64,000 bases of DNA from NCBI RefSeq assembly GCF_007830175.1, contig NZ_VLKH01000002.1:310001-374000 (forward strand), read 5' to 3'. Both the position numbers and the translations under genes were made by a program. Shown here piece by piece: positions 7,388 to 16,694 of the stretch. Position 1 is the first letter of the stretch, and each line of letters begins with the position of its first letter. Source of the stretch: Sedimentibacter saalensis. GTDB taxonomy: Bacteria > Bacillota > Clostridia > Tissierellales > Sedimentibacteraceae. Below the pieces are notes generated by a model. The model made no database searches and was not told the origin of the DNA. It saw only the letters and a list, made by a program, of their open reading frames with translations.

Positions 7388-9283
7388 TTAATTTGAATTA
7401 TCCTGATAATTATTTAAGAGACGCCATAAATGCGTACGGCTTATTCCCAGTATTTCTGCTGCTAAAGTCTGATTGTTGTCACATTGAGATAAAATTTTTA
7501 AAATATATTTCTTTTTTATGTCTTCTAGTGTTTCTGCATTTTCATCAATGAAAAAATTGTTTTGTTCTGTAACATGTTCCTGGTCCATCAATTCTTCAAA
7601 ATCATCTTCTGTAATTGTATCATCACAGAGCACTACAAGATTCTCAATAACATTTTCAAGTTCTCTTATGTTTCCAGGCCAGTCATAGATTTTTAATTTA
7701 TTTATTGCCTTACTTGATAACTTTACATCTTTATTGTATTTTGCTGAGATTTTATTTACAAAATATTTACTCAACAATTCAATATCGCCATTTCTATTTC
7801 TTAATGCAGGAATTTTTAGTTTTAAAATATTTAATCTGTAGTAAAGATCACTCCTGAAAGCCCCCTGTTCCACCTGCTCAAGAAGATTTTTATTTGTAGC
7901 TGCAATAATACGAATATCTATTGGTATTACTTTTGTTGAACCTACAGGCCTTATTTCTCTTTCCTGCAGCACCCTTAACAGCCTTGGCTGCAACTCAATG
8001 TCAATTTCTCCGATTTCATCCAAAAAAATAGTTCCGCCATGTGCTTCAGCAAAAAGGCCACTTTTGCCTGCTCTCCTTGCACCTGTAAACGCACCTTCCT
8101 CATATCCGAAAAGCTCGCTTTCTAAAAGTGTCTTGGGTATGGCAGCACAGTTTACAGCCACAAATGGTCCGTTTTTTCTCGGACTTTCTTTATGTATGCT
8201 CTGTGCGAACATTTCCTTTCCAGTACCGCTTTCTCCTGTAATTAATATGGTACCATTGTTATCGCAATATTTTTTGGCTTTTTCTATAGCTTTTACCATT
8301 GCATCGCTATTACCTATAATATCTGAAAAACTATACTTTGCAACATGACCTTTATCCAGAAACTTAGCCCTGATTCTTTGCTCATATTCCTGTATTTTAG
8401 ATATATCTTGAAAAGTTGCCACAGCTCCAACGGTTTTATCTTTTATAACAATAGGAAGTATGTTGGCAAGAACCTGAGTTTTTCCCATAAGTAAAATCTG
8501 CCCTAAAATAGGTTTATTTTTTTCCATAACATCAATTAGTTTTGTATTGCTTGTTATCTCATTAATGGGTAATCCTATTAAATCTTTACCTGAAATTTTC
8601 ATTATCTTTCTGGCTGCTGAATTAAATGTAGTAATTTTTCCATCGCTGTCAATTGAAATAACACCTTCATTAATATACTGCAAAATTGATTTAAATCGTT
8701 CTGATTTCTCTTTTTCATTACGTGTTGCTTTTAAAATTCTTTTTGCTTCATTAATACTTGTATCAATTGCTGCAGTACTTGTCTCCAGAAAAACAGTAGG
8801 AATATTATATTCTAAAGCTAAATTCTCAGCTAATGTTCCGCCTAAAATGGCATCAACCTTTTCACCTGAACTAACTAAATTCCTTATATATCGCTTACCG
8901 TCTTCTTCGTTTTCCATTTGATAAGCATTTATATTAATGTCTAAAATCGGGCCAAGGAGTTGAACATGGTCTATAACATTTTTAAATCCAATGATATAAA
9001 TATTTTTTCCGTACTTTTTAGCAATATTAATGGCGTTAAATAGATCATATGGTGAAACCTTTATTTCAATTACCGGAATTGAAGGGACAGTCTTTTTAAT
9101 AAGATTTGCAGTACCACCTCTTGATATTATTACTTCTACCTCATTTTTTTCTGCTTCCTTAACTACTTCAATAGCAGAATCCAGCAATGCCAACTTGACC
9201 GTAACATCATCATAATTATCTGCTGCTTTTCTTGCGGTATATTCAATTTTTGTATGAGGTGCAACAATTAGAATTGGTTTCAC
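7388..9283 (-). CDS. PrpR-type sigma-54 dependent activator
   Basis: The order is a PrpR_N sensory domain (about residues 1-170, beginning VKPILIVAPHTKIE), a PAS domain (about 195-300), an AAA+ domain and a Fis-type helix-turn-helix (NNQTLAAEILGISRTHLWRLL). The AAA+ domain has GESGTGKE, GAFTGA, and GTIFLDE as Walker B. The GTG at 9283 is chosen because AAGGAG stands six bases before it. The upstream TTG at 9310 has no ribosome site. PrpR_N domains in propionate regulators sense an organic acid such as 2-methylcitrate; here the ligand is unknown but is probably a substrate of the downstream hydro-lyase. The likely target is the sigma-54 promoter at 7265-7281. Confidence 0.9.
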   Translation of the reverse strand: MKPILIVAPHTKIEYTARKAADNYDDVTVKLALLDSAIEVVKEAEKNEVEVIISRGGTANLIKKTVPSIPVIEIKVSPYDLFNAINIAKKYGKNIYIIGFKNVIDHVQLLGPILDININAYQMENEEDGKRYIRNLVSSGEKVDAILGGTLAENLALEYNIPTVFLETSTAAIDTSINEAKRILKATRNEKEKSERFKSILQYINEGVISIDSDGKITTFNSAARKIMKISGKDLIGLPINEITSNTKLIDVMEKNKPILGQILLMGKTQVLANILPIVIKDKTVGAVATFQDISKIQEYEQRIRAKFLDKGHVAKYSFSDIIGNSDAMVKAIEKAKKYCDNNGTILITGESGTGKEMFAQSIHKESPRKNGPFVAVNCAAIPKTLLESELFGYEEGAFTGARRAGKSGLFAEAHGGTIFLDEIGEIDIELQPRLLRVLQEREIRPVGSTKVIPIDIRIIAATNKNLLEQVEQGAFRSDLYYRLNILKLKIPALRNRNGDIELLSKYFVNKISAKYNKDVKLSSKAINKLKIYDWPGNIRELENVIENLVVLCDDTITEDDFEELMDQEHVTEQNNFFIDENAETLEDIKKKYILKILSQCDNNQTLAAEILGISRTHLWRLLNNYQDNSN

Positions 9284-9380
9284 ATTATGCTCCTTTATTA
9301 ATTTGATCAATCATAAACATATCTTTTTACAAGTCATATTTTTGCAATTTTCAAATCTGCTTTAAGTTCTATAAACTCTA

Positions 9381-10016
9381 TTATACTAAGTTATCATTAT
9401 AATATTTCTCAAGCTTTTCTAAGGAATTAATTGTAATTTTCTTGTTAATCATAGCAATTAATCCTTCATCTATACATTTGGCTATTGAACGATTTAAGCT
9501 TCTGATTGGCACACATATTTCGCTTGATAACTTTTCTTTTGTTAATTGATCTAAATCCCCAATTCTGTAATGAATGTAAATACTATCTAAAACTCGTTCT
9601 TTAACTGTTAATAAAGATAATTTAGAAATTGCATTGGAACTATGTATTAATTTTTCAGCAAATTGTTCTATAAGATATAATGTAAAATTAATATCTTCTT
9701 GAAGCCATTGTATGACCGCATTTTTATTTATGGATATTGTATCACAATTGGTTTTTGCAATGACTCCTAAGGTTTTAAATTTATTATTAAAAATCTCTAT
9801 TTCTCCAAAACAGCTATATGAGTCAAATAAATATAAGGAAATATAGGAACCTGAATAGTTTTGACTATATACCTCAGCTCTTCCATTTATTAAAATATAA
9901 AGATAATTATTTGCTTCGTTGGGTAAAAAAATCGAACTGCCTTTTTCATGTTTTTTATATATAAACTCACTTTTAATATGCTCCGGTGCAGCAGATACAA
10001 TATCCTTTAAATTCAT
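9381..10016 (-). CDS. Crp/Fnr family transcriptional regulator
   Basis: This 211-residue protein has an N-terminal cyclic-nucleotide-binding-like beta-roll (about residues 15-120, with ILINGRAEVYSQNYSG and YSCFGEIEIFNNK) and a C-terminal winged helix (about 145-205). The winged helix includes LTKEKLSSEICVPIRSLNRSIAKCIDEGLI as the recognition region. No N-terminal Cys cluster is present, so it is not an FNR-type oxygen sensor. It has a sigma-A promoter upstream and is divergent from the nucleoside hydrolase gene with 90 bp between them, which makes that gene a candidate target. The effector is unknown. Confidence 0.85.
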   Translation of the reverse strand: MNLKDIVSAAPEHIKSEFIYKKHEKGSSIFLPNEANNYLYILINGRAEVYSQNYSGSYISLYLFDSYSCFGEIEIFNNKFKTLGVIAKTNCDTISINKNAVIQWLQEDINFTLYLIEQFAEKLIHSSNAISKLSLLTVKERVLDSIYIHYRIGDLDQLTKEKLSSEICVPIRSLNRSIAKCIDEGLIAMINKKITINSLEKLEKYYNDNLV

Positions 10017-10055
10017 TATAAACCTACCTTTATTTGGGTCATTTGTCCTATTTTT

Positions 10056-10085
10056 ATTATATCTTTATGATTATAATTTAGTCAA
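10056..10085 (-). promoter_or_regulatory. sigma-A promoter of the Crp/Fnr regulator
   Basis: The minus strand has TTGACT, an 18-bp spacer and TATAAT. The -10 box ends about 40 bp before the regulator start, in the divergent intergenic region. Confidence 0.7.
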
Positions 10086-10106
10086 TAATATTCTTGGAGG
10101 TTTAAC

Positions 10107-11063
10107 ATGAGAAAAATAATCATTGATACGGATACTGGAAGTGATGATGCAGTTGCTTTGATAATGGCATTAAAATCCAAAGATATAAAGGTCGAAGCAG
10201 TAACGACAGTATGCGGAAATGTTCCACTTGATCTTGCAACTAAAAATGCACTTATGACAATTGAAATAACAAATGCCCAAAAACCACCACTTTACATTGG
10301 AGCTGCTAGCCCGCTTATGAGAAAATTGGTAACTGCTGTTAATGTACATGGTGAAGATGGTATGGGTGATTGCAATTTAATTCATCCAACTTTAATTTCA
10401 GAAAAAAAACACGCTGTTGATGCTATAATTGAAATAGTAGAAAAAAATCCAGGAGAAATTGAAATTGTAGCTCTTGGACCTGCTACAAACATTGCACTTG
10501 CAATATTAAAATCACCAGAAACTATGAAAAAGGTAAAACACATATATTCAATGGGTACATCTGGATTTGGTCCTGGAAATACAACTCCTGTTGCAGAATT
10601 CAATGTTTATGTTGATGCAGAGTCATACAGTATTTTGCTTAATTCTAATATACCTCTTACAATTGTAGGATTTGATCTTTGCTGTAAAGATGCAGCATTA
10701 AATAGAAATGATATCGAATCATTGCTTTCGAGTGAAATGAAAGAAGCAGAGTTTTCTGTAAAATGTAATCAAGCACTACTTGAGTTTAATTTAAAAAGAA
10801 ATAATGAATATATAATTGACTTACCAGATGCTGTAGCAATGGGTGTAGTGTTATGGAAGGAAATAGTACTTGAAGATAAATTATGTTATTGCTACACTTG
10901 TACTAAGGAAGAAGCGGCTTATGGTCAAGTTATAATTAATGACGGCAGTAAATTAGCAATTTCAGATGGATATGCTGGTAATATCCCAAATGCAATTGTC
11001 TGTAAAACTATAGATACTAATCTATTTAAAGAAAAACTGCTACATATATTAACTAATAGGTAA
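10107..11063 (+). CDS. inosine-uridine preferring nucleoside hydrolase
   Basis: This 318-residue protein starts MRKIIIDTDTGSDDAVALI. The DTDTGSDDA motif supplies the aspartates that bind the catalytic calcium in IUNH-type hydrolases. VHGEDGMGD around residues 76-84, ALGPATNIALA around 118-128 and a C-terminal DAVAM motif also fit. The enzyme hydrolyses the N-glycosidic bond of nucleosides to base and ribose. It has a strong TTGGAGG ribosome site and stands alone on the plus strand, divergent from a Crp/Fnr regulator. Base preference cannot be read from sequence. Confidence 0.92.
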   Translation: MRKIIIDTDTGSDDAVALIMALKSKDIKVEAVTTVCGNVPLDLATKNALMTIEITNAQKPPLYIGAASPLMRKLVTAVNVHGEDGMGDCNLIHPTLISEKKHAVDAIIEIVEKNPGEIEIVALGPATNIALAILKSPETMKKVKHIYSMGTSGFGPGNTTPVAEFNVYVDAESYSILLNSNIPLTIVGFDLCCKDAALNRNDIESLLSSEMKEAEFSVKCNQALLEFNLKRNNEYIIDLPDAVAMGVVLWKEIVLEDKLCYCYTCTKEEAAYGQVIINDGSKLAISDGYAGNIPNAIVCKTIDTNLFKEKLLHILTNR

Positions 11064-11222
11064 TTCTTATAACATTTTGAAAGTTGCCAGCAATAAGTAG
11101 ACAAAAACAATCATCTTAAGAAGGATCAGGTAACCACAAAGATAAAACCTCACAGTCTTTCGGCTCTTTGTCTTTACATAATAAAAGCAGATAACATTAC
11201 ATTATTGTATATCCACAATCAA
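11064..11222. other. intergenic stretch after the nucleoside hydrolase
   Basis: No ORF, RNA or clear hairpin is seen between the hydrolase stop and the tmRNA terminator. Confidence 0.6.
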
Positions 11223-11246
11223 AAACTCCTCAAAATTGAGGAGTTT
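11223..11246 (-). terminator. intrinsic terminator of tmRNA
   Basis: A stem AAACTCCTCAA / TTGAGGAGTTT with a short loop, followed by TTTTTG on the minus strand, lies about 20 bp after the tmRNA 3' end. Confidence 0.85.
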
Positions 11247-11266
11247 AAATATTTCATGTTTTTGTA

Positions 11267-11619
11267 TGGAGGCGGTGGGTGTCGAACCCACGTCCGAAAA
11301 TATTTCCAAAAGACTTTCTCCGAGTGCAGACCATAATTTAAATTTCGCCTTGTCTACCGCTTATGGTCAAGCTGAAGTTTCGGCTAGCTTCGGTTGTTCA
11401 GCCTAAGGTCGAAGCCCCCTTAAGCAGTTCCCTGATTTAGATGATGCCCCGTTTTAGCCTACAGGTCGGCTAAGCGGAACAAGCAGCTGCAATTAAGCAG
11501 CGAATGCTAAATTATTGTTTTCTTTTGCGTTTATATTTTGTTGCAACTTTTTACGTTGTTTTGCGGCAACGACTCGCTTATCTTCCTTCTATACCCCCGT
11601 CGAAACCAAGTACGCCCCC
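11267..11619 (-). ncRNA. ssrA: transfer-messenger RNA (tmRNA)
   Basis: The 5' end GGGGGCGTACTTGGTTTCGAC and the 3' end ...GGTTCGACACCCACCGCCTCCA form the tRNA-Ala-like acceptor (7 bp, one G-U) and T-arm, with CCA encoded. The mRNA part ends GCA AAA GAA AAC AAT AAT TTA GCA TTC GCT GCT TAA, giving a degradation tag ending AKENNNLAFAA. The exact resume codon upstream of this is not certain. The RNA rescues stalled ribosomes together with SmpB, whose gene is not in the window. It lies just downstream of rnr; RNase R is the nuclease that works with tmRNA in many bacteria. Confidence 0.97.
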
Positions 11620-11632
11620 TAAATGGGATAAG

Positions 11633-11663
11633 AAAAATCTCTAGTTATATTCTAGAGATTTTT
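11633..11663 (-). terminator. intrinsic terminator of rnr
   Basis: A 12-bp perfect stem (AAAAATCTCTAG / CTAGAGATTTTT) with a 7-nt loop lies about 70 bp after the rnr stop and only 13 bp before the tmRNA 5' end. The tmRNA promoter must overlap or precede it. TTGTTT and ATATAA at 17 bp spacing straddle the stem and could be that promoter. Confidence 0.7.
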
Positions 11664-11731
11664 GCTTAAACAAAACTTAAATTTTATTTTATTTAACTTA
11701 ATATTATTATGCTTAAATTTGCCAATTATGT

Positions 11732-13852
11732 TTAAATCAGCACAAAATCTATTTCAGCTTTTGCAATGCTTACACTGACCAGTTTTACTCTTACTGCATC
11801 ACCTATTTTAAACACTTTTCTGCTTCCCTGTCCGAAGAGTTCCTTCTTTTCATTGTCATAAACATAGTAGTCATCCACCATATTTGATATGTGCACAAGG
11901 CCTTCAACGGTGTTTTCAAGTTCCACAAATATTCCGAAGCTTGTTACACCTGAAATCACTCCTTCATATTCTTCTCCGATTTTATCGGACATGAATTCGG
12001 CAATTTTTATTTTGTCTGTGTCTCTTTCGATTTCATCTGCAATTCTCTCCATCTTTGAAGACTGTTCTGCAACAGCAACTGTTCTTTCAGCCAGCTTGTT
12101 TAGTGCAGCTTCTGAAAATTTGCCATTTATCTGACCTTTTATGATGCGGTGTATCTGCAGGTCAGGGTATCTTCTGATAGGTGAAGTGAAATGGCAGTAA
12201 TACTGAGCAGCCAGACCAAAGTGTGTGGAGCTTTCAGGTGAATAAATTGCCTTTCTCAAAGAACGAAGCATCATGTTGTTTATGAGGGTTTCTTCTTTTG
12301 TTCCTTTAATTTTTAAAAGAAGCTGTTGAAGTTCCCTTGGGTGGACGTCATTGTTTCCCTTGAGCGTGTATCCTAGGTTGTGTATGAATTTTGAAAACTC
12401 ATACATTTTCTCATCTTCAGGGTCCTCGTGTATTCTGTAAACAAAAGGCATGTTCAACCAGTAGTAGTGTTCTGCAACAGTTTCATTACAAACAAGCATG
12501 AATTCTTCGATTATTTTATTTGATACTCTTCTTTCGTACTTTGTTACGTCAATTGCCTTTCCTTTTTCATCGGTTATGATTTTTGTTTCAGGGAACTCAA
12601 AATCTATGGCTCCTCTAACTTCCCTTTTTCGTCTCAAAAGCAGGCTTAATTCTTCCATAACTTTGAGCATTGGCAGGATTTCCTTGTATTTATCAAGAAG
12701 TTCCTGGTTTTCATCGGGAAATTCCAGAATATTTGAAACATCCGTATATGTCATGCGGTAGTGGTTTCTTATTATGCTTTCAAATATTGTATAGTCAGTA
12801 ACCTTGCCGTCAGCAGTTATTGTCATATCAACAGACAATGTCAGCTTATCTTCGTTTGGATTCAAGCTGCACACGCCGTTTGAAAGTTCCTTAGGAAGCA
12901 TTGGAATAACTCTGTCGCTTATGTATATACTTGTTGCACGCTTCAGAGCTTCCTTGTCAAGTTTTCTGTCTTCTTTCACATAATGGGTTACATCTGCTAT
13001 ATGAACGCTTAACTTATATTCATTGTCATTAATTTTTTCTGCATAAACAGCATCATCCAGATCCTTTGCATCTTCACCGTCAATTGTAATGATAGGAAGT
13101 TCTCTTAAATCCTTCCTTCTCTTATACTCTTGTTCGTGAATTCCTTCAGCTGATACCTTTATTGCTTCCTTAATAACATCTTCAGGGAAAAACTGTCTTA
13201 CTTTTTTCGCAAGAAGCACTGCTTCTATATGTGTCTTTGTGTCTTCAATATCTCCTATAACTTCAACAATTCTTCCTTCAGGATTCTTTCTCTTTTCAGG
13301 CCATTCTGTTATTTTTACGGTTACCTTGCTGTTTGATTTTGCATTGTTGATATATTCCTGTGGTACGAAAATATCAGTGGCGATTCTTTTATCGTCAGGC
13401 ACAACAAATCCAAAGTGCTTGCTTTTTTGAAATGTTCCTATAACAAATGTATTAGCCCTTTCAATTATTCTTATTACTTTTCCTTCTGGGCTTTTCACTT
13501 CTTCGGATATTTTCATTGGACGCACTATTACCTTGTCTCCGTGCATGGCACCGTTCATGTCCACAGGGGATATGAATATGTCATTGATTTCCTTGTCGTC
13601 AGGTCTTAAAAAAGCATAACCTTTCTGATGACCTTCCAATGTACCAATAACAAGATTCATTTTTTCAGGAATACCGTATCTTTCAGTCCTTGTAAATATG
13701 ATTTTTCCTTCGTTTTCCAGCTCATTCAAAATTTTAAGAATTTCCTTTTTCATGCTTTGCTCAATTTCAAGAGCCTGCATGAGCTCATTAATCGTCAAAG
13801 GTTTGTAAGCTTCATCTTTCATGAATAATAATATTTTTTCTTTAATGTTCAT
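11732..13852 (-). CDS. rnr: ribonuclease R
   Basis: This 706-residue protein has an N-terminal winged helix (about residues 1-60), cold-shock domains (about 65-220), the RNB catalytic domain with DGEDAKDLDDAVYAEK around 255-270 (Asp residues that bind Mg), and a C-terminal S1 domain (EGVISGVTSFGIFVELENTVEGLVHISNM). It is a 3'-5' exoribonuclease that degrades structured RNA. Length and order match Firmicute RNase R. The basic C-terminal tail seen in some homologues is absent. The start has GGGAGAAATAT upstream. The gene follows ddl and precedes tmRNA; secG, its common neighbour, is about 6 kb away. Confidence 0.96.
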   Translation of the reverse strand: MNIKEKILLFMKDEAYKPLTINELMQALEIEQSMKKEILKILNELENEGKIIFTRTERYGIPEKMNLVIGTLEGHQKGYAFLRPDDKEINDIFISPVDMNGAMHGDKVIVRPMKISEEVKSPEGKVIRIIERANTFVIGTFQKSKHFGFVVPDDKRIATDIFVPQEYINNAKSNSKVTVKITEWPEKRKNPEGRIVEVIGDIEDTKTHIEAVLLAKKVRQFFPEDVIKEAIKVSAEGIHEQEYKRRKDLRELPIITIDGEDAKDLDDAVYAEKINDNEYKLSVHIADVTHYVKEDRKLDKEALKRATSIYISDRVIPMLPKELSNGVCSLNPNEDKLTLSVDMTITADGKVTDYTIFESIIRNHYRMTYTDVSNILEFPDENQELLDKYKEILPMLKVMEELSLLLRRKREVRGAIDFEFPETKIITDEKGKAIDVTKYERRVSNKIIEEFMLVCNETVAEHYYWLNMPFVYRIHEDPEDEKMYEFSKFIHNLGYTLKGNNDVHPRELQQLLLKIKGTKEETLINNMMLRSLRKAIYSPESSTHFGLAAQYYCHFTSPIRRYPDLQIHRIIKGQINGKFSEAALNKLAERTVAVAEQSSKMERIADEIERDTDKIKIAEFMSDKIGEEYEGVISGVTSFGIFVELENTVEGLVHISNMVDDYYVYDNEKKELFGQGSRKVFKIGDAVRVKLVSVSIAKAEIDFVLI

Positions 13853-13875
13853 ATATTTCTCCCAGGTATTGTAAC

Positions 13876-15033
13876 CTACTTGTGTTTGCTGCCTCCGCCC
13901 ATCTTGTTCAACAAATCAATGTCATAGGAAACAATGTTAATTTTTCTTTGATCCTTTTGTACTTCAGCAAACTCGATTATTTTAGTAATTAAGTCAGTAA
14001 AATTAATTCCCATACCTTCCCACAGATAAAATGCTATGGAACCGGGAATGGTATTTATTTCATTGACATAAATATTATTGCCATCATAAAGGAAATCTAT
14101 TCTTGCGTTTCCGCAGCAATCCACTGATTTAAAGGATTCCTTAGCATACTTTTTAATAGATTCCGTAATTTCATCAGGAATATCCGCAGGAATTCTTCTC
14201 TTTGATTCTGAAGCATCCTTTTTCTTGTTCACATATTTGTCTTCATATGTAAGGAATTCCTTCCATCCCACAGGTTCTTCGCAAAGAGAAGCTGTCAGGT
14301 CATTTTCATAGCCCATTACTGCACAGTTGATCTCTCTTACATTTTCTATGCATTTTTCAACAATTATCTTTCTGTCATAAGCCATTGCCACTTCAACTGA
14401 AACCAAAAGTTCTTCCTTGTTCTTAGCCTTGCTTATTCCAATGCTTGAGCCAAGGTTGGCTGGTTTAACAATCAAAGGATATCCTATTTTTTCAATTCTT
14501 TCTATAATTTCTTCCTTTTCGCCTTCGTAGCTGCTTCTGTAGAACCATGTGTAGTCTACTACAGGAAGATTGTTGCTCTGGAACACCTGCTTCATTACAA
14601 CTTTATCCATTCCAACAGATGAACTTAAAACAGAACCAAATGCACATGCAACGTTGTTCATTTGAAACATTCCGTGTAGGGCTCCATCTTCAACATTTGT
14701 TCCGTGAACTGCAGGAAATACAACTTCAACCTCAGCGGTTTCATACTTCTTGCCAAACAATCCCTGCTTAAGTTCCGGATGTGGATATAAAACTAGTTTT
14801 CCATCCTTAAAACCTGGAAGCACCTCATATGCACCTTCAAATTTCTTAGCCTTGTAATTGCTGATGTCATGGAGGCTCTTGCCAATATACCACTTCCCAT
14901 CCTTTTGGATGTAAATTATCATAGGTTCATAAATGTCTTTATCAATGTTGTCTAAAACCTGCAGGCCGGATATGATAGATACTTCATGCTCAACAGATTT
15001 TCCGCCGATTATAATTCCAATAGATTTTTTCAT
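13876..15033 (-). CDS. ddl: D-alanine--D-alanine ligase
   Basis: This ATP-grasp enzyme of 385 residues starts MKKSIGIIIGGKSVEHEVS; the GGKSxEHEVS motif is typical of Ddl. Further motifs are PAVHGTNVEDGALHGMF, KPANLGSSIGISKA (ATP binding), and DFLYDGNNIYVNEINTIPGSIAF (metal and D-Ala binding). The ATG at 15033 has GGAGGTATT directly upstream. A longer reading from 15096 would overlap murF and adds 21 residues unlike the family. It makes the D-Ala-D-Ala dipeptide used by the preceding gene product, MurF. The two genes are 10 bp apart, so they are co-transcribed. Confidence 0.95.
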   Translation of the reverse strand: MKKSIGIIIGGKSVEHEVSIISGLQVLDNIDKDIYEPMIIYIQKDGKWYIGKSLHDISNYKAKKFEGAYEVLPGFKDGKLVLYPHPELKQGLFGKKYETAEVEVVFPAVHGTNVEDGALHGMFQMNNVACAFGSVLSSSVGMDKVVMKQVFQSNNLPVVDYTWFYRSSYEGEKEEIIERIEKIGYPLIVKPANLGSSIGISKAKNKEELLVSVEVAMAYDRKIIVEKCIENVREINCAVMGYENDLTASLCEEPVGWKEFLTYEDKYVNKKKDASESKRRIPADIPDEITESIKKYAKESFKSVDCCGNARIDFLYDGNNIYVNEINTIPGSIAFYLWEGMGINFTDLITKIIEFAEVQKDQRKINIVSYDIDLLNKMGGGSKHK

Positions 15034-15043
15034 AATACCTCCA

Positions 15044-16684
15044 TTATTTTTCATTATATGTGTCGGGCAAATCATTTTCAAACAACACAACATCACCGAC
15101 CTTAGTCAGTGTCTTCATAAGTTCGCTTGCTTCATCCAAAGAATTAACCACATACAAATTATCTTCATTGAATGTCTTTCTTTTTAATCCGTTGTATATA
15201 GGAGTTGTTCTTTTCTTTCCAACGAGAATTGCTATGTCGCATACTTTTGCTATATTTTCACCAAACTTCTCGTTTTCTTCTTCTTCTATTTCACCAAGCT
15301 CCACCATTCCTGGAGTAACTATTATCTTTCTGTTGTCCTTGAACGAATCCAGCACATCCAAAGCAGCCTTGGCTCCGTCAGGATTTGAATTAAACGCATC
15401 ATCTATTACTATTACACCAGTTCCGGGATTTATTAGCTGAAGTCTGTGTTCCACGCTTTCAATTTTTGATATTCCCATTTTGATCTCTTGAAGTGTGAGT
15501 CCCATGACCTTTGCAATTGCTGCTCCTGCAAGTATGTTATGTATGTTGTGGGCTCCTAAAAGCCTTGTTTCACATTCAATTGTTCCAAGACCGTTTATAC
15601 AAAGTGAAAATGTGCTTCCCTTGCTGCTGACTTTAATGTCAGTTGCAAAGACGTCAGTGTCTTCAATATTTTCAATTCCATAGAGAATTTTTTCCTTAAA
15701 CGTCTTGTCAGCAAGTTTCTTTACATATTCATTGTCATAGTTAAATATTGCAACACCATCATCAGGAAGATTTTCAATGAGTTCATACTTTGTTCTCATA
15801 ATGTTGTCAATGGACTTGAATGTTTCAAGATGACATGGCCCTATGGAAGTGATTATGCCTATTTCAGGGTTTGTGAGTTTTGCAACTTCATCAATGTCTC
15901 CAACCTTTGTGGCTCCCAGCTCAGCTATAAAAATATCAAAATTTTCATCTAAATCGTTGTTTATAATTTTACTTATTCCCATTGGGGTGTTGTAGCTTTC
16001 AGGAGTGTTCAGAACTTTGTATTTTTCGCTCAAAATTGTTGCAGAAAAAAACTTTGTGCTTGTTTTCCCGTAGCTTCCTGTTATTCCTATGGACTTCACA
16101 TTTTTCATATTTTTAATTTTGTTTGAAGCAACAGTGTAGTATTTTTGATTTATATTTTTTTCTATGGGATTAGCAATGTAAATTGCACCTGCCATGTAAT
16201 AAGAGCAAAAATAATAAACAACTGAAAGTATGCCTGCCCAAAGCGGAAAATAATCTGTCACATCCTTAAGAAACACTTTGACAAGCAATAATACAATTAA
16301 AAAATCAGCTGCAACAAGACCCATGGAAATTCCATACAACCTTTTTGCCCTTGAAGTAAAAACAAGTGGCTTTTTAGATTCATACTTGGTCCTGTTTCCC
16401 AAGTACAAAAACAATGATGTGAAAATGGAACTTGCTATGGAATAGGAATAAAGATTGTTATCGCCTTTTATGGAAGCTATGACAAAAAACACCCCGTTTA
16501 CTGCAGAAATCAAGGCATATGCTTTATCCTTTATTGTATATATTTTGTCTTTGTGACTATTCATCCACTCAGTGTACTTATATAAATCATAACCTTCAAT
16601 TTGAACCATATGTAGTGAAAATTTCAGTTTTAAAGCACACAATAAAAACCAACAAGCTGTAAACAATAAAATTAATGACTGCAT
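15044..16684 (-). CDS. murF: MurF-like UDP-MurNAc-tripeptide--D-Ala-D-Ala ligase with N-terminal membrane domain
   Basis: The C-terminal 370 residues form a Mur ligase: GITGSYGKTSTKFF around 199-212 (ATP-binding loop), the central domain with AELGATKVGDIDEVAKL, and the ligase end with VIDDAFNSNPDGAKAALDVL. The first 180 residues contain several hydrophobic segments, which classical cytosolic MurF lacks but a clostridial subgroup of Mur ligase-like proteins shares. Adjacent ddl supports D-Ala-D-Ala as the added unit. The membrane part may dock the enzyme near MraY; that is inference. A specialised MurF paralogue elsewhere in the genome cannot be excluded. Confidence 0.85.
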   Translation of the reverse strand: MQSLILLFTACWFLLCALKLKFSLHMVQIEGYDLYKYTEWMNSHKDKIYTIKDKAYALISAVNGVFFVIASIKGDNNLYSYSIASSIFTSLFLYLGNRTKYESKKPLVFTSRAKRLYGISMGLVAADFLIVLLLVKVFLKDVTDYFPLWAGILSVVYYFCSYYMAGAIYIANPIEKNINQKYYTVASNKIKNMKNVKSIGITGSYGKTSTKFFSATILSEKYKVLNTPESYNTPMGISKIINNDLDENFDIFIAELGATKVGDIDEVAKLTNPEIGIITSIGPCHLETFKSIDNIMRTKYELIENLPDDGVAIFNYDNEYVKKLADKTFKEKILYGIENIEDTDVFATDIKVSSKGSTFSLCINGLGTIECETRLLGAHNIHNILAGAAIAKVMGLTLQEIKMGISKIESVEHRLQLINPGTGVIVIDDAFNSNPDGAKAALDVLDSFKDNRKIIVTPGMVELGEIEEEENEKFGENIAKVCDIAILVGKKRTTPIYNGLKRKTFNEDNLYVVNSLDEASELMKTLTKVGDVVLFENDLPDTYNEK

Positions 16685-16694
16685 TTTCTCTCTC

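Noticed and set aside
11714-11731. Possible sigma-54 promoter (TTGGCAAATTTAAGC) before tmRNA
   Set aside because: The GG to GC distance is one base short and the -12 TTGC is missing.
15034-15096. Longer N-terminus for Ddl
   Set aside because: It would overlap murF, has no ribosome site and does not match the family start.
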